From Chelydra serpentina (lineage: Eukaryota; Chordata; Testudines; Chelydridae), in NCBI GenBank assembly GCA_037349315.1, contig JBAIAC010000159.1, positions 124,001 through 188,000 on the forward strand: a stretch of DNA of 64,000 bases. The letters are read 5' to 3'. Below, piece after piece: positions 42,339-52,500 of this stretch. Under the pieces are notes generated by a model that saw nothing but the letters and a program-made list of their open reading frames with translations, was not told the DNA's origin and searched no databases. Positions within the stretch are counted from its first letter, which is position 1. Each line of letters begins with the position of its first letter. A program made the translations under genes and the position numbers.

Positions 42339-44173
42339 TCACGGCACCCCCAGGGGAACTCTGTCACTGCAAAAATCCTTCTCTCTTCCAGGGCCAAGCC
42401 GCAGGCTCCTCCGCCCCTGGGACTGTTCACTGCAGAGCCCAGGGGGACCCCATCATTGCACAGTCCTTCTCGCTGGTCACACACTCCCAGGGGTTAAGCG
42501 TAGCTCCTCTGCTTCCTGAAACCGCTCCTCCGTGAGCCTTCAGCACGCCTGGTCCTCGTTAGCCCCCCTTCGTTCTACTGCTCCCCAGTTACTTACTGCA
42601 GGAAGCGCCGTTCACGGGGTGCAGAACATCCCACCACTGCCACCAGTTGTCACGGAGTGTGGGGAAGTCCGGCCCTGCACCCCTCTTCCCCAGATTCACT
42701 GGGAGTTTCAGCCAGCCAGTAGAACAGAAGGTTTATTAGAGATGCCAGGAACACAGTCCAACCAGAGCTTGTCAGTACATCCAGGACCCCTCAGTTGGGT
42801 CCTTCCGGGGGGCAGGGAGCTTAGACCCCAGCCTGGGGCTCCCTGCATTTCGCCCCACAGCTCCAAATGGGGCAGGGAGGCCAGACCCTGTCTGCCCCCA
42901 TCCCCTCCTCTTCCCAAGCCAGCTCCAAACTTGAAAACTCTCCAGCCCCTCCTCCCCCTTTGTCTGCTTCCCGGGCCAGGAGGTCACCTGATCCCTTTGT
43001 TCCCACACCTTCAGCTCTCACCTTTGCCGGGGGAGGGGCCGGGCCATCTCTTGCCAGGAGACAGAGCCATTCTCTGTGTCCAGGCCCCTCTGTAACACTC
43101 ATGCACACTTGTCCCACCACCTAGCTACTCAAGCACTGCATAGGGAAACCGGGGCACCCACACAGTACTCAGGGAAAACATTAACAACAGTCCTAGTTCG
43201 TCACACAGCCCTTCTCGGGGGGTCCACTCTCTCTCGGGGTCCAGCCCATCCACCTCCTGGATCCACACCTCTCTGAGCCTTAGCACACCTGTCTCTTGCC
43301 GTGGGCCCCTCAGGGAGTCCACGCACTCTGGACCCCCGGGCCTCCACCCCCGAAGGGGACGATGCAACCCTGTTCTCTAGCCCAGAGTGACTCTCAGCCA
43401 GCGTCAAACTGGAGGGATGATTGAGCGTTGAACACAGCACAGGAACTCACAGGGCCTCAGGCCTGGCCTCCCTCAGCCCAGCACATCCAGCTCTCTCCTG
43501 TATCCCGGTGGGCTCTGCCTGCTTCCTCTCTCCAGCCCAAAGCCCCCCTGCTTCCCAGCTGGGCTGTGGATATCACTGGCCCCAAGCCCCACCTCTGTCC
43601 ATTGTCTTCTCTCCAGGTAAACAGCCCTGCAAACAGGGTGTCTGGGCCTCTTCTCTGTCTCTGGCCCCCTGTGGCTGGAACACCTCCCCCCCCCCCCCCC
43701 CGCCCCAGGGCTCCTCTCTTCGCAGCCTATTGTTCGCCCACTGGTCAGAACCGGGTCCGCAGTTCCCTTGCCAGTCCCCTGTAACAACAAACTCCCTCTC
43801 CCATCACCTCATTAAACCCGTAACACCCAGGGAAACTGAGTCCCACCCCCTTTGCATGCAACCCTAGGAAACCAATAAAACCCCCCATAGGCAACAAGGA
43901 AAACAGGAAACTCCCCCATGCTGTCACAGCCTGCTGGAGGGTTTGTCTGGGTTGTTTTCAGTTTGAAGCTGGGTGATGAAACGCAGGGAGCTCCCAGGAA
44001 GTTCCCTGCCCCCCAAAAGGGCCCGACTGAGGGGTCCTGGATGTACTGACAAGCTCTGGTTGGACTGTGTTCCTGGCATCGCTAATAAACCTTCTGTTCT
44101 ACTGGCTGGCTGAGACTCCCCGTGAATCCTGGGAAGAGGGGTGCAGGCGCTGACGCCCCCACACTCCGTGACA

Positions 44174-45126
44174 TGAGGTGCTCAGTCAGAGGAGTGGGGC
44201 GGGAGTGGAATGAGGGGTCCTGGCTGAGGATGGGGGCTTGGGGGTGCTCAGGCTCGGGGTGCAGACGGAGGGACAGGCTGCGGGTCACGGATACAGACAC
44301 CCCTGCCCAAGCGGGACCCTGTGTGGGCGGCTTCCCTGCAGGTGGTTCGGGGGTGGGGGGGGGTCTGTGGGACACGCCCTCTTCCTTATGGGTGAGGCAC
44401 TTCCCAAGCAATCACGCTCATCCTGCACTTCCCCTTCGGATTACCCCCCGCATCTTCCTGCTCCCCACCCCCCTGAGCTCTATGGGGCGGGTGCTGCTGC
44501 GGGTGTGAACGCGGCACCCCCTGGTGACGCTCTCAGAGACAGACACGGGTCGCTCCCTCTCCCCACAGTGTCAGCAAATGCTGCTCCCCGCAGGGACCCC
44601 AAGCCAAGGGATCCCCCTGCCCCGTCCCAGCCCCATAGCGAATCCCGTCCCAAAGCCACCAGCCTGCCCCACGGGGCTCCAGAGAGCAGGACAGGGGGGT
44701 GAGCAGCAGGGGGGGAACCCAGGGGCTCTGCAAAGACCAGCTGCTCTCCCTGGGGCAGGGGGCAGGCTCCACCCCCGCCCACCCAGCTCCCACCCGCCCA
44801 CCAACGCCTGCCACCCCCATACGGTCCTGCCTGTATAGCTGGGCGTTTGCGAGGGAACAGCCCCTCCCCCCGGGCAGGAGACACAGTGGGGGGGACCCCA
44901 GGGGGAAAGAGCCCTGCTGCCCACGGCGATAGGGCAGCTGGGGAGACCTTGCTGGGGCGGGGGGAACACAGCATGGTGGGGGGGCTCAGTTTCACCCCAA
45001 ACCAACAGAGCCTGTCAGCACATGCGGCATCTCACAAAATCCAGGGGGTCGCTCGCCAGCACCTCGCTTGGCACGTTCTCAGGATTGGGGCCTCTAGCCC
45101 CATAGTGACCTGCCTGCATCCCCCTC
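44174..45126. other. Gene-free stretch
   Basis: GC-rich unique sequence. Open frames on both strands overlap and show no domain. Confidence 0.4.
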
Positions 45127-45709
45127 TGTGACGAACTAGGACTGTTGTTAATGTTTTCCCTGAGTACTGTGTGGGTGCCTCGGTTTCCCCTATGCGGGGC
45201 TTGAGTATCTAGGTGGTGGGACAACGGTGCATGAGTGTTACAAAGCCCTAGAAGGCAGGGGTGGGCAGAGGCCTGGACACAGAGAATGGCCGACACTCTG
45301 TCTCCTGGCAACAGATGGCCCGGCCCCTCCCCTGCAAAGGTGAGAGATGAAGGTGTTGGAACAAAGGGATCAGGTGACCTCCTGTCCCGGGAAGCAGACA
45401 AAGGGGGAGGAGGGGCTGGAGAGTTTCAGTTTGGAGCTGGCCGGAGAAGAGGGGAGAGAGGCAGACAGGGTCTGGCCTCCCTGCCCCATTTGGAGCTGTG
45501 GGGTGAAATGCAGGGAGCCCCCAGGCTGGGGTCTAAGCTCCCTGCCCCCCGGAAGGGCCTGACTGAGGGGTCCTGGATGTACTGACAAGCTCTGGTTGGA
45601 CTGTGTTCCTGGCATCTCTAATAAACCTTCTGTTCTACTGGCTGGCTGAGACTCCCAGTGACTCCGGGGAAGAGGGGTGCAGGGCCGGACTCCCCTATAC
45701 TCCGTGACA
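45127..45709 (+). mobile_element. Solo LTR-A
   Basis: A 583-bp LTR flanked by CCCTC at 45122-45126 and 45710-45714. Confidence 0.97.
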
Positions 45710-45937
45710 CCCTCCCCCGCCTTTCTCAGCCCCTGGGAGCTCGTTCCAGCTCCTCCCGCTGCTGGGACACGGACACGGGTGGTTCCCCCACAGCCTGGGG
45801 CCTGACCACACCGGAGAGACACACGTGGTGTGTGTGTCTGTCTGTCTGTCACGTGTGGGTGTGTGGGTGGATGGATGGATTCCAATAGCCGAGCGCCAGG
45901 GGACCCCAGGTGGAATGATTTTGTTCTGTTTTATGTT

Positions 45938-46028
45938 TGATTTAGTTGGGGTTGGTCCTGCCTCGAGCAGGGGGTTGGACTAGAACCTCCCGAGGTCCCT
46001 TCCCACCCTGAGAGTCTATGATTCTATG
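45938..46028 (+). repeat. CR1 3' end fragment
   Basis: GGGGTTGGTCCTGCCTCGAGC through CCCTGAGAGTCTATGATTCT, matching the end of the CR1 at 16130-16210. Confidence 0.9.
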
Positions 46029-46802
46029 AATGTCCCCCCACCCCACCCCCCAGGGAGCTCTGTGCCCCCCCAGCCTGCACACACCTGCACCACCCCCCCC
46101 CCCGCCCCGGGGATTACATGGCTCTGACCTACCCGGGGGCCCTGCCTGGGCCTCGCACCCGCCCGATGCAGCACCAGGGCCCCCGCTGGACGCCAGGCTG
46201 AGGCTGGATCCCTTTGGGGCAGCTCCCCCCAGGTGCAAACCAGCATTGCCGTCGGGCGGGGGGGGGGGGGGGTTTGCTGATTTACACCGCTGAGTGGCTG
46301 GGCCCGATTCACCCGTCACGTGGCCATTTCCACGCGTCCTGGTCCTGGGACGGGACGGGGTCTCCAGATCCCTGCGTCAGGCCCCCAATGGGAGCGTCCC
46401 GCCCGCAGACGGGTCCGGCGCCGGCTCCACACTCGGGAACGTCTTGGCCCCGCTCTGCGCCGGCAGGCGGCTGTGCCAGACCCTCCCTGCGCTGGGGGCT
46501 GGACATGGGCCACGTGCTGGCCTGGGCCAGCTCCTGGCCGGGTCCCACCCCTGGTTCTTGGGCCTTGGCCGTTAACTGCGGCCGCTCGTCCCCCACCCGG
46601 CGTTTACCCCCCATTGGCCACAGAGCAACGGGAGCCCCGGCAGCCCAGCTCCTCCAGCCTCCTCCAGCTCAGCTCTCCAGCCCCCGACGGCCCAGCCGCC
46701 GTCCTGGGGATCAGCGCTCGGCCCCGGGGGGACCAGAACCGGCCGCAGCGTTCCAGCGCCGCACCGGATCCGCTGGCACAAACTGGGTGCAAAACACACA
46801 CC
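46029..46802. other. Gene-free GC-rich stretch
   Basis: No exon recognised. It includes poly-C/poly-G runs near 46090 and 46258. Confidence 0.4.
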
Positions 46803-47620
46803 CCCCCCCGCCCCGTGTAAATGGCTGCGCGACGCACCGGGGGTGGTGAATCAGGCTGGGCTTGGTCCCCGTGTAAATGGCTGCAGAACGCACCAGGGGG
46901 CAGTGAATCGGGCTGGGCTTGGCCCCCGTGTAAATGGCTGCACGACGCACCAGGCGGCGGTGAATTGGGCTGAGCTTGGCCCCCGTGTAAATGGTTGCAC
47001 GACGCACCAGGCGGCGGTGAATTGGGCTGAGCTTGGCCCCCGTGTAAATGGTTGCACGACGCACAAGGGGGCGGTGAATCAGGCTGGGCTTGGCCCCCGT
47101 GTAAATGGCTGCAGAACGCACCAGGGGGTGGTGAATCAGGCTGGGCTTGGTCCCCGTGTAAATGGCTGCAGAACGCACCAGGGGGCAGTGAATCGGGCTG
47201 GGCTTGGCCCCCGTGTAAATGGCTGCACGACGCACCAGGGGGCAGTGAATCGGGCTGGCCTTGGCCCCCGTGTAAATGGCTGCACGACGCACAAGGGGGC
47301 GGTGAATCAGGCTGAGCTTGGCCCCCGTGTAAATGGTTGCACGATGCACCAGAGGGCGGTGAATCGGGCTGGCCTTGGCCCCCGTGTAAATGGCTGCACG
47401 ACGCACAAGGGGGCGGCGAATCGGGCCGGGCTTGGCCCCCGTGTAAATGGTTGCACGACGCACCAGGGGGCGGTGAATCAGGCTGGGCTTGGCCCCCGTG
47501 TAAATGGTTGCACGACGCACCAGGGGGCGGTGAATCAGGCTGGGCTTGGCCCCCGTGTAAATGGTTGCACGACGCACCAGGGGGCGGTGAATCGGGCTGG
47601 GCTTGGGGATAGAATCCAGC
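46803..47620. repeat. 57-bp minisatellite, 14 copies
   Basis: Fourteen units with a very regular 56-58 bp period: GTGTAAATGGCTGCACGACG, CACCAGGGGGCGGTGAATC and GGGCTGGGCTTGGCCCCC. 57 is divisible by three, so frames of 260-370 codons appear on both strands. These are artefacts. Confidence 0.97.
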
Positions 47621-47799
47621 AGTGAGTGGCTGGTGCAGGTCCCAGGCTGGCCTTGCAGGGGGCCAGGGATCTGCACATGGGTTTGTTCATGACCCGTATT
47701 TTCATGGGGGGTGAAGGAAAACAGAGCAACGGGAAAAGCCCCTGGGTGGAGCAAAGCGCCCGAGCAGGGCCAGGCCGAGGGTTGAGGGGGAGCCGAGGG

Positions 47800-49408
47800 G
47801 ACGGGCCAACAAAAATAACAACCCCCCAAAGCAGCACAATTCTAGCTGATATATTACAATACAACTTCCAAAATTACTTACAAACATTACACCGGCCGCC
47901 GGCTCAGCGCCGTGGGCGCCCGCTGCCTGTCAGACCCCAAAGGCCAAGACAGTCGCCCCGTGAAACGTTTGTCCGGCGGCCCCGAGAAAATGATTTGGAT
48001 TCTCTCCCCCCCAGCTCCAGCTCCAGGACGGGCAGCGTCGCGCCGGAGCGCGTGGGCTCGTTTGGGATTCAAAATCCCCGGCAGCCCAGACCCCCGTGTG
48101 TCTCCACACCTTAAATAATAGAATTAATTTAAAATAAAACAATAAAACCAGCGTCCTTCTCTTCGCTCCTCGGCTTCTTCCATGGGCGGGGGGGAGGGGA
48201 GGTTGGTGAAGCTTTTAAAATACCCCCAGAGCAACAATCGCTTGCAAACAGCCGGGGTGTGTGTGTGTGTGTGTCTGAGCCCTGGGGTTTGTTCATTATT
48301 GTAACTGATACAGCAGGGAAGGGAGAGAGCCTGGGTAGGGCAGGGAGGGGCCAGGGAGCCCTGTCCATGTCAATTAACACTAATTAGTACCAGGGGGAAG
48401 GGGAGGGGCACCCCACTGATATTAATTAGTCCAGTGGGGGAAGGGTTGGAGCCTCACAAATCAATACTAATTACCATAGTGGGGGAGGGGAGCGGAGAGT
48501 CCCACTGAGTGTAACATTTCTTCTTCCTTTGACATTAATTAGTGCCCTGGGGGAGCGGGACCGGAGCCCATTGCTAGGAATGAACGAAGCAGAGGAATCC
48601 CAGCCTGGACCGGACCAGTGGGCCCATCTAGCCTGGCCTCCCGCCTGTGGCTGCTCTGGGTGGAAAGGGCAGGAACCCGGCAGGAGGTGACTAAACCAGT
48701 CATTAAATAAGCCCTCAGTGAGGAGGAAGTTTCCTCCTGACCCCATCCCTGCCGGCTGGCACCTGCCCTGAAGCATGAGGGTCGTTGTCACTGTGACAGG
48801 TGTCAGCATGGTGGGGAGAGGGGACGGGAGCCCACTGGCGTTAACCCAGGTCCTCAGTCCACGATGCTGCCCGGGGGCCCAGGGGAGCCGGCCGCCCTGC
48901 TGACGTGAATTAACTCTGGTTCGCTCACAATGTTCATTAGCCATTCATGGCTTTGCTGCCCAGTTCCATCGTTTCGGGGTGGCTCCAGTCTGGGGTTAGA
49001 GTTGAGGGGCTCTGGGAGATACAGAGGGTGTATCCTGAGGCATTCTGGGTGATATGGCCCACGGGCTCTGAGCGCTGTTGCTGGGGCATTCTGGGAGCTC
49101 TGGCTGGAGGATTGGGGGGGCTCCCAGGGATCCCGCCAGCGCGTGGGTGTAATTGTCCTCTCTCTCTCTACACGTTAAAATAGAGGTGGGCTCTAAGCGG
49201 TGACGTCGCTTCGGTGTCTCTCCGGTCCCGGGTCCCAGCGGGAGACGGCGGCGGGTGTGTCGGTCTCGGTGGCTGTGGGTGGTCATGGCGGGTCCGTCCC
49301 TCGGGTGGCCGGTAGGTCCCGTAGCTTCGCTGCTCGGGGGATGCTGGGGCCTGGGCCAGGCTGGGACGTTCCCTCAGGGACCAGGGCAGGGCTCACGGGG
49401 GTTTGGTC
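47800..49408 (-). other. Probable COL11A2 3' UTR and flank
   Basis: Downstream of the collagen stop codon. The distal part (47820-47890, minus strand) is AU-rich with AATATA-like signals and looks like a long 3' UTR end, but no canonical AATAAA was found on the minus strand. It includes a (TG)n tract near 48256-48276 and a diverged dispersed repeat at 48595-48770. Confidence 0.4.
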
Positions 49409-49555
49409 CTAGCCCAGGAAACAGACGGGTCCCACCTCGAACCCAAACTTCTGGTTGGGCTCCCCAAAGTCCGTGAAGTGCGCGTCCAGCAGGGGGAGCT
49501 GCTCCACGCGGGGCGTGTTCACCTCCAGCACCGTCCTGTCCGGGCCCTTCCGCAG
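49409..49555 (-). CDS. COL11A2: COL11A2 last exon
   Basis: 147 nt, 48 codons plus TAG (49409-49411). [16 protein letters not shown] begins it and the conserved GPVCFLG ends it. Acceptor CCCTCAG. Confidence 0.92.
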   Translation of the reverse strand: MRKGPDRTVLEVNTPRVEQLPLLDAHFTDFGEPNQKFGFEVGPVCFLG

Positions 49556-52500
49556 CTGAGGGGGAGGGACGGGGGAGGGTCAGGCCGGGGGGTCAGCGGC
49601 TCCAGGGGCTGTTCCTGCCACGGGCTCCCCCGGGGGGGGGGGGGGGGGGCTCTCTCCCGCCAGCGACCCGGCCTCTGCCCCCTGTTCCTGGGATGGACAC
49701 CAGCCTGTCCCCTCCTCCGTCTCTTGCTGCCTTCCCCTCCCTCTAGCCAGGGTGTCTGCCTAGCCCTGGAACCGTCTGTCCATTCCTGAGCTTGGTGCAT
49801 CTCGCTGTCTGTCTATGTCTGTCTGACTCTCTATTCCTAAACCTAGTGCGTCCATCCGTCCATCTATTGCTACACCTGGCGTGTCCACCCATCCATCCAG
49901 CCTTCCCGCCCTCGCCCTATGTCACGTTATTGACATAAGCTGGGACCGTATAGATCACTGTTGCAACCAAGGTCCTGTAGTGGCACCAAATCTTGTATAA
50001 GGGGGGTCAAATGGGGTGTCTAAGACCAGGTTATGCTTGGCTGGTTATGATTATGCCATTTATATGTATGTATCATTTGGTAGTTGAAGTTATGAATATT
50101 GGCTCTATACTGTCTGTATTTCAAATGTATGCTTCTGGGTGAAACCCCAGATAGGGTGACCAGATGTCCCGATTTTATAGGGACAGTCCCGATTTTTGGG
50201 TCTTTTTCTTATATAGGCTCCTATTACCCCCCATCCCATGTCCTGATTTTTCACACTTGCTGTCTGGTCACCCTAACCCCAGACAAGTTGGTGTCAGCTC
50301 TGCCTAGCCTGCTGGATGGCCCATTGAGGACCATCAGCTACACAGTTGACCCACTGAGAGAAGACAGATACACCTTGTGACTCAGCAAGGTATGCAGAGA
50401 CTTGCCTATGTGACTCCAGACTCCATTTTGCTGTGATTTTCCACAGTATGGACAAAGGGGTGTCCTTACACCTGGAAAAGACTATAAAAGGCTGATGCCT
50501 CATCTCCATCTTGTCTTCAATCCTGCTTCTTACCTTTGCTACAAACGGAAGCTCTGAACAAAGGACTGAAGGACCCATCCCAGCGGTGGATGTTCTCCAC
50601 AGACTTGATTTGAACCTGCAGCTTATTCCATCACTGAACCAAGAACTTTGCCATTGCTGTATGTAACTGATTTCTTTTAACCAATTCTAGCTCTCACCTA
50701 GACCTTTCTCCTTTTATGAATAAACCTTTAGATTTTAGATCCTAAAGGATTGGCAACAGCGTGATTTGTGGGTAAGATCTGATTCGTATATTGACCTGGG
50801 TCTGGTGCTTGGTCCTTTGGGATCGGGAGAACCTTTTTTCTTTTACTGGGGGATTGGTTTTCATAACCATCTGTCCCCATAACGAATGGCACTGTTGGTG
50901 AGACTGGGAAACTGGAGTGTCTAAGGGAATTGCTTGTGTGACTTGTGGTTAGCCAGTGGGGTAAAACCAAAGTCTCCTCTGTCTGGCTGGTTTGGTGCCT
51001 TAGAGGTGGAAAACCCCCAGCCTTGGGCTGTAACTGCCCTGCTTGAAGCAATTTGTCCTGAATTGACACTCTCGGTGGGGTCCCGCCAGAACCAGCATTG
51101 TTACACCCTAGTGTGTCTGTCTGGTCATCCAGCCTCCCTCCTAGTGTATCCCTCCATCTATCCCTCCCTCCCCATCCCTCCAGCCTCCCTCCTAGTGTAT
51201 CCATCCACCCTCCTCAACCCTCCCACTGTCTATTCACCCATCCCAGTGTATCAGTCCTTCTCCACCTGCTCCCGTCTCTCTCTTCGCCCCGCCCCCCATC
51301 CCAGCCGGTCCCTGCCCCGGCCCCGCTCACCGCGCAGCCGTCGGCGAGGGCCGTGATGTAGGGGCTGTTGTCGTAGCTCATCTCCTCCTCGTTGGCGCCC
51401 CGGAGGCGGAGGGCGCGCGGGTGGCCCCCGGAGGCGGCGCTGTGCCAGGCCACCGAGCGCTGGCAGTGGTAGGTGAAGTTCTGTCGGGCGGCCACGCTCA
51501 GCAGCCGCAGGAAGGTGAGCTGCACCGCGCCCACCGGGCGCCCGTCCGCGGCCACGTACGAGAACTGGGGGGGGGGCAGGGACACATTAGGGGGAGACGC
51601 GCGTGGCGGCCCCTCCCCCGCACTCCCCACTCGGGGCAAGGCCTGGGGAGCCCCTGCCTGGGGGGCACTCAGTGGGGATCAGAGTCTGCGCGCTGTGGTG
51701 AGGGGCACCAGAGTCGAGGACAGACGGATGGACAGAGCCGAGAACGGGGGATGGGCAGAGCCGAGGACGGGGGATGGGCAGAGCCGAGGACAGACAGATG
51801 GACAGAGCCGAGGACAGACAGATGGTGTGACGGAGTAGAGAGTGAGGTGGATTCAACCTGGGAGGTTTGTGGGGGAGGTTCCCTGGGACCTGCGGCATTG
51901 CATTAGGAAAGGGAGACTTTACCTGGGGCTGTAACATGAGCCAGGACGGAGGTTGGGAGGTGACACCTTTGGCTGGGAGAACGGACAAAAGGCGAGAGGA
52001 GGAGCCCCGGGGGGAGGGGAAGAGCCTCCTGGAGTTTTTGTCTGTGTGTTTTCAGTTTGGAGCTGGTTTGGGAAGAGGAGGGGAGGGGGGCACACAGGGT
52101 CTGGCCTCCCTGCCCCATTTGGAGCTGTGGGGCGAAATGCAGGGAGCCCCCAGGCTGGGGTCTAAGCTCCCTGCCCCCCGGAAGGACCCGACTGAGGGGT
52201 CCTGGATGTACTGACAAGCTCTGGTTGGATTGTGTTCCTGGCATCTCTAATAAACCTTCTGTTCTACTGGCTGGCTGAGACTCCCAGTGAATCCAGGAAG
52301 AGGGGTGCAGGGCCGGACTCCCCCACACTCCGTGACAACTGGTGGCAGCGGTGGGATGTTCTGCACCCCGTGAACGGTGCTTCCTGCAGTAAGTGACCGG
52401 GGAGCAGTAGAACGAAGGGGAGCTAACGAGGACCAGGAGTGCTGAAGGTCCACAGAGGAGCGGTTTCGGGGAGCGGAGGAGCTACGCTTAACCCCTGGGA

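Larger units (their letters stand above)
38456..43205 (-). mobile_element. Gypsy (Gmr1-like) family A element, copy 3
   Basis: Complete 4750-bp element with LTRs 38456-39012 and 42648-43205, flanked by CAGCC at 38451-38455 and 43206-43210, inside the 5' LTR of element B. The empty site CAGCCCTTCTC is preserved in the other LTR-B near 33752. The structure and both internal deletions match copy 1 at 3850-8610. It has more frameshifts than copy 1. The primer site at 42628-42645 differs by one base (TGGTGGCAGTGGTGGGAT). Confidence 0.96.
33674..43928 (-). mobile_element. Gmr1-like Gypsy element B, containing two younger insertions
   Basis: Minus-strand retrotransposon flanked by GCCTG at 33669-33673 and 43929-43933. 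Its own LTRs (LTR-B, about 785 bp, unrelated to LTR-A) are each interrupted. The 3' LTR 33674-35024 holds a solo LTR-A, and the 5' LTR 38378-43928 holds a complete family A element. Removing the inserts leaves about 4.9 kb. The coding order on the minus strand is gag, integrase, reverse transcriptase, RNase H. Confidence 0.93.
33478..44173 (+). mobile_element. Outer LTR-A2 solo LTR, split by nested element B
   Basis: The left piece 33478-33673 matches the 5' part of the LTR at 51826-52337 (GAGGTTCCCTGAGACCTG, GGGAGACTTTACCTGGGGC). The right piece 43934-44173 continues it without a gap (TTTTCAGTTTG, CTAATAAACCTTCTGTTCTA, ending CTCCGTGACA). Element B sits at the break, with GCCTG duplicated on both sides. 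No target duplication of the outer LTR itself is visible, so it is probably the oldest of the nest. Confidence 0.88.

Noticed and set aside
46803..47620. Regular repeat that could be mistaken for a CRISPR array
   Set aside because: Units are contiguous with no unique spacers, and the host is a vertebrate.
46711..47829. 372- and 260-codon frames with RRATIYTGAKPS or GPRVNGCTTHQ repeats
   Set aside because: Pure translation of the 57-bp minisatellite, open on both strands, no start context or homology.
47626..48114. 162-codon plus-strand frame between the minisatellite and COL11A2
   Set aside because: No recognisable domain, no splice context, and it overlaps a stretch that reads better as an antisense 3' UTR.
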